Origin: Flavobacteriaceae bacterium
GTDB taxonomy: Bacteria; Bacteroidota; Bacteroidia; Flavobacteriales; Flavobacteriaceae
Reading direction: 5' to 3'
Assembly: GCA_014239895.1 (NCBI GenBank)
Contig: JAAZXZ010000034.1
Location: 1 to 6,234 of the forward strand
Length of the DNA stretch: 6,234 bases
The notes beneath the pieces are model-generated. The model ran no database searches, was not told where the DNA came from, and was given only the letters and a program-made list of their open reading frames with translations. Position numbers and translations under genes: made by a program. This document shows positions 1-4,976 of the stretch, one piece after another; the first letter of the stretch is position 1; every line of letters begins with the position of its first letter.

Positions 1-39
1 TAAATTTTCATCTAAGAAAATTATTGTGGATAAAATAGA

Positions 40-1008
40 TTATGTTATTAAATCCTTGAGAGCAGTATAATTTTTTGTCTGAATTTCATAGAAGTCTTGT
101 GTTATAGATCGCGCACCAAAGCCTTCTTTCCAATATAGTAAGCCTTGGTTAACAAATTCACCATTATTCTCATTTGAAGTTCCAAAATCAAAATAATCTT
201 TTTTATTAAAGACCTCCTCTATTAAATAAGTAAATAAATAATCTAAACTTCCTAGTTTATTTTTTTCTGCATTAGCAGAAATGTATTGAACATGCGCAGT
301 GGTTTTCGTTTCAAATATAGTAGTTCCTGCAACAATTTTATCATCTAAGTATACATTAAACTGTCTTATTTTCTTTGGGAAAAATTCATTTAAAATAGTT
401 ATTTCTTCAAAAGAATGCACTGGCGCCACATTATGTTTGTTTTTTAAATTAGGAATTAAAAGAGTATTCCAAAATTCCTCAAAACTCGATGTCTCTTTTA
501 TAGTAAGTTTATTTTTTTTTCCTCTTTTGTTACCCTGAATCCTATCTCTTGAAAAGGAGCTATTGCCAAGTTTAATAACAGATAAAACATCTCTTCTAAT
601 TAATTTAGCTTTCATTCTATGTAATAGATAATTTACTTCACCACTTGGCAATGATTTATATATCTCAGGTATTTCCTTTATTATTAAGGTCGAATAATTA
701 GTTTCATGTAAATGAGATAGAAGTAAGTTAAATATCTCAAAAACATCGGGAAATTTAATTTGTTTTGAAAGAATTAGTCCTCCATATGTCAGCCCTTGGT
801 GAGAATATATCTTGTCATCTAGCTTATTAGCTGGCAAAACTGCAATAAGTTTATCCTGCTTATAAAATAATATAGAATAATCCTTAAACCTGTTTTTATG
901 GTATTCTATAAAATTTCTATTAAATAAAAATGTTCCATTCTTAGATTCATTAATAAAATTATCCCATTGAGACTTTAAAGAAGAATTATATAGAGATAAA
1001 GAAAACAT
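40..1008 (-). CDS. GNAT/FemAB-like acyltransferase (cell-envelope type), uncharacterised
   Basis: A 322-aa protein that resembles the FemAB/Acetyltransf_6 branch of the GNAT superfamily, whose members transfer acyl or aminoacyl groups and in Bacteroidota often sit in surface-polysaccharide clusters. Visible landmarks are an N-terminal W15-DNFI and FLFNRNFIEYH (27-37), a glycine-containing strand SHQGLTYGGLIL (69-80), a basic RGKKNKL segment (162-168), and a C-terminal GNAT-like half. That half has HVQYISANAEKNKLGSLDYL (239-258) followed by YFDFGTSNENNG (272-283) and NQGLLYWKEGFGAR (287-300), the pattern I associate with this family. There is no signal peptide or membrane helix, so it should be cytoplasmic. 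The start at 1006-1008 is the first in-frame ATG and gives the full N-terminal motif. A run of nine A in the coding strand (512-520) lies in the KKN codons. The strong terminator at 1084-1117 separates it from the upstream gene, so it needs its own promoter. The exact substrate cannot be told from sequence. Confidence 0.8.
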   Translation of the reverse strand: MFSLSLYNSSLKSQWDNFINESKNGTFLFNRNFIEYHKNRFKDYSILFYKQDKLIAVLPANKLDDKIYSHQGLTYGGLILSKQIKFPDVFEIFNLLLSHLHETNYSTLIIKEIPEIYKSLPSGEVNYLLHRMKAKLIRRDVLSVIKLGNSSFSRDRIQGNKRGKKNKLTIKETSSFEEFWNTLLIPNLKNKHNVAPVHSFEEITILNEFFPKKIRQFNVYLDDKIVAGTTIFETKTTAHVQYISANAEKNKLGSLDYLFTYLIEEVFNKKDYFDFGTSNENNGEFVNQGLLYWKEGFGARSITQDFYEIQTKNYTALKDLIT

Positions 1009-1052
1009 ATTATAAGATTAAATAAAAAAACGGAATGTAAGAAGATTTAGTA

Positions 1053-1077
1053 TTTTTCTAAACTAATATTAGAAAAA
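1053..1077. repeat. AT-rich inverted repeat, 9-bp arms
   Basis: A perfect inverted repeat with arms TTTTTCTAA (1053-1061) and TTAGAAAAA (1069-1077) around a 7-nt spacer. It lies upstream of the FemAB-like gene and just past the terminator of the 258-aa gene. It contains the small palindrome CTAATATTAG (1063-1072), which could be an alternative fold. It could be an operator for the FemAB-like gene or a weak hairpin that backs up the terminator. In sequence this AT-rich, arms of this length can arise by chance. No convincing TTG...TAnnTTTG promoter was found in 1009-1083; the nearest is TACATTCC on the minus strand. Confidence 0.4.
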
Positions 1078-1083
1078 AAGGAT

Positions 1084-1117
1084 AAAAAAAAGGCCCTTGA
1101 TCATAGGGCCTTTTTTT
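1084..1117 (-). terminator. Strong intrinsic terminator of the 258-aa membrane-protein gene (structurally bidirectional)
   Basis: The stem GGCCCT (1092-1097) pairs perfectly with AGGGCC (1105-1110) around a 7-nt loop. It is flanked by eight A (1084-1091) and seven T (1111-1117), so the stem extends to 13 bp when the A/T tracts pair. Read on the minus strand it begins about 21 nt after the stop codon of the gene ending at 1139, which is standard placement. The U-tract exists in both orientations, so it could also stop plus-strand transcription, although no plus-strand gene precedes it. It isolates the 258-aa gene from the downstream FemAB-like gene. Confidence 0.92.
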
Positions 1118-1138
1118 ATAATTTATATATGGTTTAAA

Positions 1139-1915
1139 TTACTTTGATCTAATTGGTAGAGATGGACTCTTAACCCAGTTAAATAAAGTATTTAAAATTG
1201 TCCATACCCAAGTATAGATTGCCATTACAACATATAGCTTAGCTAGGATAACAGCTACTTGTACAAATCCCCAAGCAGAAGCGACAACATCACCAGCCCA
1301 GGTGCCATCACCTGCTCTAGAAACATCCCATGCCCAGAAATCGTTAAGCACTCCGCCTACCCATTCTAAACCAATCATGCCAGTAAATGCATCCATGGCT
1401 GAAGCTGGAAGAGCGTAAGCATAGTCAAAGTTAGCCATATAGCCAACATCAACTCCGCCAGTCATATCAACAAACCCCGCTGAAACAGCAGATACAGCTG
1501 CTACGATTGCAGCAAATGTAGCTACTAGAGCTGTAATATATCCAACTGCTTTAATAGTTGCCATTGGTAAGTCATAAAATAAAAGGCTGACAGTATCTCC
1601 TTTTGAAGCCGCAACTTCCTCACCAGCGCCTCTTACGACCATAGCGATAGGAAAAGCAGCGTATACCCATACGGCCATACCCAGAAGACTTCCTGCAATT
1701 GCAGCCCCTTCACCCATTCCTCCTGTCCAAAGGATAGAAAGAGATGCCCAGACTGAACAAAACCAAGTTACAAAGGCACCGACTCTAAAAACGTCTCCTG
1801 CCCAACTTGCTAAATTACCTTCTGAATCACTCATACATGAGTTCCAGCAATTCCAAGGTAACATTCCGTTGACCTCACTAGGGAGATCAATTAAGCGATT
1901 TAATAATTTTTCCAT
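1139..1915 (-). CDS. Unrecognised Trp/Gly/Ala-rich multi-pass membrane protein
   Basis: I do not recognise this 258-aa protein. It is built of small residues (Ala, Gly, Val) with 15 tryptophans (5.8%). The N-terminus (1-20) looks like an amphipathic helix, followed by WNCWNSC (21-27) with a C-x3-C pair; the only other Cys is C53. Likely membrane segments are about 43-63, 71-94, 122-148 and 212-243, with a weaker one near 178-190. The motif WAGDV occurs twice (38-42 and 206-210), each time just before a hydrophobic segment containing G(A)FV, which suggests an ancient internal repeat. There is no signal peptide of the usual type. The gene is monocistronic: its own promoter region with a palindrome lies upstream and a strong terminator downstream. 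GC is about 50-55% in the stretches I counted (33/60 in 1261-1320, 30/60 in 1681-1740) against 16/60 in a kdsA line. This could reflect its amino-acid content, high expression or transfer. The reading frame is intact and clearly coding, but the function is unknown. Confidence 0.85.
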   Translation of the reverse strand: MEKLLNRLIDLPSEVNGMLPWNCWNSCMSDSEGNLASWAGDVFRVGAFVTWFCSVWASLSILWTGGMGEGAAIAGSLLGMAVWVYAAFPIAMVVRGAGEEVAASKGDTVSLLFYDLPMATIKAVGYITALVATFAAIVAAVSAVSAGFVDMTGGVDVGYMANFDYAYALPASAMDAFTGMIGLEWVGGVLNDFWAWDVSRAGDGTWAGDVVASAWGFVQVAVILAKLYVVMAIYTWVWTILNTLFNWVKSPSLPIRSK

Positions 1916-1920
1916 AATAC

Positions 1921-1944
1921 TTAATTAATTAATTAGTTAGTTAA
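1921..1944. repeat. TTAR tetranucleotide tandem repeat in the leader of the 258-aa gene
   Basis: Six consecutive 4-bp units occur on the plus strand: TTAA, TTAA, TTAA, TTAG, TTAG, TTAA. They end 5 nt upstream of the minus-strand ATG at 1915. The repeat would occupy most of the predicted 5' untranslated leader, which has no Shine-Dalgarno motif. A/T-rich unstructured leaders are typical of Bacteroidota translation starts. The repeat is also of a kind that can change length by slippage, which would alter the promoter-to-start spacing. Confidence 0.6.
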
Positions 1945-1948
1945 GCAA

Positions 1949-1980
1949 CAAAAATACAAATTAATTTGTATTTAGTGAAA
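1949..1980 (-). promoter_or_regulatory. Candidate promoter of the 258-aa gene (Bacteroidota type)
   Basis: On the minus strand TATTTTTG (1956 down to 1949) matches the Bacteroidota -7 consensus TAnnTTTG exactly. About 20 nt upstream is TTTCA (1980-1976), only a partial match to the -33 TTG element. Transcription would start near 1942 and give a leader of roughly 27 nt ending at the ATG at 1915. The -7 match is good and the -33 weak, and the 22-bp palindrome covers the spacer and the first bases of the -7 element. The assignment is by consensus only. Confidence 0.5.
1952..1973. promoter_or_regulatory. Perfect 22-bp palindrome, candidate operator
   Basis: The half-site AAATACAAATT (1952-1962) is followed directly by its exact reverse complement AATTTGTATTT (1963-1973), with no spacer. 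The next pair outwards (1951/1974) does not match. It lies over the spacer and the -7 edge of the candidate promoter of the minus-strand 258-aa gene, where a bound dimeric regulator would block polymerase. It is 212 bp from the kdsA start, so control of that gene is less likely. Its regulator is not identifiable from this window. Confidence 0.55.
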
Positions 1981-2153
1981 TTTATCATTTTATATGAGTA
2001 AAAACATGATTTTAAACATAAATTATCATCAAAAATGAAAATATTTCCTTCTTTTCTAAGAATAATTTAAACGATTATAAGAATTACTGTTTATTTTTCA
2101 ATGCTTTTATCTTAAAATAAGGTTAAAAAAGATAGTAATTGGGTAAATAATAA
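1974..2153. other. AT-rich divergent intergenic spacer without a gene
   Basis: This is the larger part of the 269-bp gap between the divergent 258-aa gene and kdsA. It holds only very short ORFs: a 14-codon one from the ATG at 1994 and an 11-codon one from the ATG at 2035. Neither has a start context that supports translation. A small inverted repeat CTTA-AAA-TAAG occurs at 2111-2121. No -24/-12 sigma-54 promoter and no recognisable riboswitch or RNA gene was seen. Confidence 0.5.
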
Positions 2154-2161
2154 TAACTTTA
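2154..2161 (+). promoter_or_regulatory. Weak candidate -7 element for kdsA
   Basis: TAACTTTA matches seven of the eight positions, or five of the six fixed ones, of the Bacteroidota -7 element TAnnTTTG. It sits 23 bp before the kdsA ATG and would give a short leader containing the AAGGAA motif. No TTG lies at the usual 17-23 bp upstream; the TTG at 2139-2141 is too close. In AT-rich DNA such a match is expected often. Confidence 0.2.
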
Positions 2162-2174
2162 CTCAAAATATTTC

Positions 2175-2180
2175 AAGGAA
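2175..2180 (+). promoter_or_regulatory. Shine-Dalgarno-like motif of kdsA
   Basis: AAGGAA lies 4 nt before the ATG at 2185. It is the only clear Shine-Dalgarno-like motif before a gene in this window. It supports the chosen start, which also gives the expected distance to the catalytic Cys of KdsA. Confidence 0.5.
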
Positions 2181-2184
2181 AATC

Positions 2185-3006
2185 ATGAAATTAGAGAATA
2201 TTCCCAAACTAAAACATAATACATCAAACAGTTTTTTCCTAATAGCAGGTCCCTGTGCAATAGAAGGAGATGAAATGGCTAATAGGATTGCTCAAGAAAT
2301 ATTAACTATTACCAATAAACTTGAAATTCCTTTTATATTCAAAGGAAGTTTTAAGAAGGCTAATAGAAGCAAATTAGACAGTTTTACAGGTATAGGAGAT
2401 GAGAAAGCTCTAGCTGTACTAAAAAATATTTCAGATTCTTATGACATTCCTGTATTAACTGATATTCATCAAATATCTGATGTAAAATTAGCTTCTAAAT
2501 ACGTTGACATCTTACAAGTACCTGCTTTTTTAGCAAGACAAACTGATCTACTTATAGCAGCTGCAAAAACAGGAAAAACTATCAACATTAAAAAAGGACA
2601 ATTTATGAGTCCTGATAGCATGAAGCATGCGGTCGAAAAAATAACAAAATCAGGTAATAATAATGTAATGATAACTGATAGGGGGACCATGTTTGGATAC
2701 CAGGATATGGTTGTAGATTTTAGAGGGATTCCAACAATGCAAGATATTGCCACTACAGTTTTGGATGTTACGCATTCTCTTCAAAAACCAAATCAATTAT
2801 CTGGCGTAACAGGTGGGTCACCTAAAATGATTGAAACAATAGCAAGAGCTGGAGTAGTAAATAATGTTGATGGTATCTTTATAGAAACACACTTTAACCC
2901 AGGAAATGCTAAAAGTGACGGTGAAAATATGCTAAATCTAAGCAATCTTGAAAAGTTATTAACAAATTTGCTAGAAATTAGAAGAACAGTTAATAATCTT
3001 GATTAA
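2185..3006 (+). CDS. kdsA: 3-deoxy-8-phosphooctulonate synthase (KDO-8-P synthase), metal-dependent class
   Basis: This cytoplasmic enzyme condenses phosphoenolpyruvate with arabinose-5-phosphate to give KDO-8-phosphate, the precursor of KDO in the lipopolysaccharide inner core. The 273-aa length fits the family. Visible motifs are IAGPCAIE (20-27), the phosphate/PEP-binding KGSFKKANRSK (53-63), QVPAFLARQTDL (111-122), KKGQF (136-140) and ITDRG (163-167). The four ligands of metal-dependent KdsA are present as C24, H197, E234 and D245. Spacings of 173, 37 and 11 residues nearly copy Aquifex aeolicus C11/H185/E222/D233, whereas the Escherichia coli non-metal enzyme has Asn in place of the Cys. 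The usual METHP is IETHF here. The gene stands alone on the plus strand, with an AAGGAA motif before the ATG. Its stop codon overlaps that of the convergent DinB-like gene. Confidence 0.97.
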   Translation: MKLENIPKLKHNTSNSFFLIAGPCAIEGDEMANRIAQEILTITNKLEIPFIFKGSFKKANRSKLDSFTGIGDEKALAVLKNISDSYDIPVLTDIHQISDVKLASKYVDILQVPAFLARQTDLLIAAAKTGKTINIKKGQFMSPDSMKHAVEKITKSGNNNVMITDRGTMFGYQDMVVDFRGIPTMQDIATTVLDVTHSLQKPNQLSGVTGGSPKMIETIARAGVVNNVDGIFIETHFNPGNAKSDGENMLNLSNLEKLLTNLLEIRRTVNNLD

Positions 3007-3581
3007 TCTTCCCTAACCTTACCTGTAAAAACACTTATTTTCTTACTAATTGGATTTCCGCTTGCTCTTCTAAATGCCACAATTTGTCCAGAATGCCACA
3101 CTGCATCTTCAATTGGACCATTTAATTGATTCCAAAACGGATATTCAACTTTTTTAGAATCCCTTAGAAAAATAATGTTATGATTATCAAAATTTTTAGT
3201 TTTCTTAAATATATCAGATGCTTCTTTAAGATTGAATAAGGTTTTTTCTCTAATTTCTTTAAATTCCATTCCTTCATTAGATTTTTTCTCAATAGGTAAA
3301 TTTAAAGCAGTATTCAATATCATATTTGATAGATCATAAATGTGTACAACAGTCTCAATCGATGATCTACTATCATTTGGTAATCTAAAATTTAAATCTT
3401 TTTCTGTTAGACCTTCAGTTGCCCAGTAATATCTAAAACCCAGTCCATCAATCATTCTTCCAACTATTTCAGCTTCAGAATAAGACTCTGGATAATTTGA
3501 AATTTCATAAAAAGGAAGATTATCTTGTGAATTCATGTATAAAAAATTTAGTGATAAAACTAATATAAAAAAATACCTCAT
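3003..3581 (-). CDS. Exported DinB-fold (DinB/YfiT-like) protein
   Basis: A 192-aa protein with a signal peptide (hydrophobic residues 3-16, probable cleavage near S18-Q19) and a DinB-like four-helix-bundle domain. The family normally binds a divalent metal with three His. Here H80 (ETVVHIYDL, 76-83) and H163 (DAVWHSGQIVAFRRASGNP, 159-177) are clear. The position four residues before H163, where I would expect the third ligand, is D159. DinB/YfiT relatives include thiol S-transferases and hydrolases, but no activity can be assigned. Export is unusual for the superfamily as a whole, though I have an impression that such forms occur in Bacteroidota. The ATG is one base after the stop of the M28 peptidase gene (TAATATG), so the two are almost certainly translationally coupled. 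The alternative Met16 would remove the signal peptide and is less likely. The stop overlaps kdsA's. Confidence 0.82.
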   Translation of the reverse strand: MRYFFILVLSLNFLYMNSQDNLPFYEISNYPESYSEAEIVGRMIDGLGFRYYWATEGLTEKDLNFRLPNDSRSSIETVVHIYDLSNMILNTALNLPIEKKSNEGMEFKEIREKTLFNLKEASDIFKKTKNFDNHNIIFLRDSKKVEYPFWNQLNGPIEDAVWHSGQIVAFRRASGNPISKKISVFTGKVRED

Positions 3582-3582
3582 A

Positions 3583-4965
3583 TTATAATTTTGGTTTTTT
3601 TACGATTCCATATTTATCTATCAGATATATTAAAGAGGTTATCGTTGCAGCACCCATCTCTAGTTCCCTTTTATTAATTGCATCAAAAGTATCACTTGCA
3701 GAATGATGGTGATCAAAATATCTTTGGGAATCAGGTTTCAGTCCACTTAACACATTCATAGAAGTCTTTAATGGTCCTACATCTGCTCCACTACCACCCC
3801 TTTCAAAAAAATGAATTAAATAAGGCTTAAATAACTCTTTCCATCCTAGTATTTGATTAAAATTCTTATCATCACTATCAAAATAAAAGCCTCTAGGAGA
3901 AAAACCACCAGCATCACTCTCAAGGGCAAAAATATGATTTTCCTTTTTTTCCGCTACTACCTGAGCATATTTCATTGCTCCTCTAGTACCATTTTCCTCA
4001 TTCATAAATAAAACCACACGAATAGTCCTTTTTGGTTTGATGTCTGATAATTTTAATAATCTTATGACATCCATAGATTGAACGCATCCTGCCCCATCAT
4101 CATGTGATCCATCACCTAAATCCCAAGAATCTAAATGCCCTCCAACTAATATATGCTCATTAGGATATTCACTTCCAGTTAATTCACCAATTACATTATA
4201 AGACAAGACATCCTTAAATTGCTTACAATTTTGTTTAAAATAAAATTTGATATTATTGTCTAATTTTAACATTGTACTGAGTAATTCTGCGTCATTTGTG
4301 CTTATTGCAGCAGAAGGAATTCTGTCCTGAACAGGGACATTATCATAAGTCATGCTTCCTGTATGAGGCAAATCATCAAGTAATAAATTCATAGATCTAA
4401 CAATTACTCCAACAGCACCATATTTGCTTGCATGTACAGCACCTTCATATCTTTGATTAACACAACCTCCATATGACCTGAATGTATCAATTAATGTTTT
4501 TTCCATTGGTCTATTATAGAAAACTATTTTCCCCTCAATATTTTCCCTGCCAAGTTGTTCTAATTCTTGAAAGTCTTTTACCTCGATAATATTTGCCTTC
4601 AAGCCACTAGCAGGTGTAGCTATAGATCCTCCAAGTGCACATATATTTACATTGGTTGTTTTTCCAGGCTTACTCTCAATATATGCAAATTCAGGCGTCC
4701 CTCTTACCCACTTTGGCACCATAACAGGTTGTAACCAAACCTTATCTAAGCCTATTTTTTCAAGCTCAGATTTAGTCCAATAAACTGCCTTCTCAGCATT
4801 TAAGGACCCTGAAAGACGTCCACCAATCTGGTTAGAAAGATAATCTAGCCATTGATAACTCTTGCCATTTGTAAGAGAATTATTATATATAGCTCTAATA
4901 GTCTCTGTATCATTTTGAGAAAAAATATTAATAGATAAGAAAAATATAAATAAGATGTTTTTCAT
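3583..4965 (-). CDS. Exported M28-family zinc metallopeptidase, carboxypeptidase Q-like, with PA domain
   Basis: This 460-aa protein begins with a signal peptide (about 1-17, ending FSQ). A first catalytic segment and a protease-associated insertion (roughly 110-245) follow, then the M28 dizinc catalytic core. All metal and catalytic residues are visible: H277 in GGHLDSWD, bridging D289 in the HDDGAG motif, E323 (general base) and E324 in MNEENG, D351 in LESDAGG and H421 in FDHHHSASD. The spacings from D289 (+34, +62, +132) equal those I recall for human carboxypeptidase Q (D302, E336, D364, H434). The enzyme should release amino acids from peptides in the periplasm or outside the cell; aminopeptidase or dipeptidase action cannot be distinguished. 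It lies 11 nt after the sigma-54 activator gene and 1 nt before the DinB-like gene. It appears intact and of normal length. Confidence 0.95.
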   Translation of the reverse strand: MKNILFIFFLSINIFSQNDTETIRAIYNNSLTNGKSYQWLDYLSNQIGGRLSGSLNAEKAVYWTKSELEKIGLDKVWLQPVMVPKWVRGTPEFAYIESKPGKTTNVNICALGGSIATPASGLKANIIEVKDFQELEQLGRENIEGKIVFYNRPMEKTLIDTFRSYGGCVNQRYEGAVHASKYGAVGVIVRSMNLLLDDLPHTGSMTYDNVPVQDRIPSAAISTNDAELLSTMLKLDNNIKFYFKQNCKQFKDVLSYNVIGELTGSEYPNEHILVGGHLDSWDLGDGSHDDGAGCVQSMDVIRLLKLSDIKPKRTIRVVLFMNEENGTRGAMKYAQVVAEKKENHIFALESDAGGFSPRGFYFDSDDKNFNQILGWKELFKPYLIHFFERGGSGADVGPLKTSMNVLSGLKPDSQRYFDHHHSASDTFDAINKRELEMGAATITSLIYLIDKYGIVKKPKL

Positions 4966-4976
4966 TGTAAAGTCAA

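Noticed and set aside
1..11. Possible start of a further minus-strand gene (ATG at 11-9, then AAA ATT TA.)
   Set aside because: Spacing of 28 nt after the FemAB-like stop is plausible for an operon, but only three full codons are in the window and the fourth (TAn) could be a stop. Nothing identifies a product.
299..538. 79-codon open frame on the plus strand inside the FemAB-like gene
   Set aside because: It lies wholly antisense to a gene with recognisable family motifs, its low-complexity Phe/Ser/Leu content is that of an antisense shadow, and it has no initiation signal.
1139..1915. TspO-like 'tryptophan-rich sensory protein' as identity of the 258-aa protein
   Set aside because: TspO proteins are about 160 aa with five helices and a different Trp pattern; length and motifs here do not fit.
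1994..2070. Short ORFs of 14 and 11 codons in the divergent spacer
   Set aside because: Too short, no ribosome-binding signal, and no composition different from the surrounding AT-rich non-coding DNA.
2469..2753. 94-codon open frame on the minus strand inside kdsA
   Set aside because: It is an antisense shadow of a strongly conserved enzyme with no support for translation.
4700..4730. TGGCAC-like sequence resembling a sigma-54 -24 element
   Set aside because: It lies inside the M28 coding region and lacks a properly spaced TTGC -12 element.
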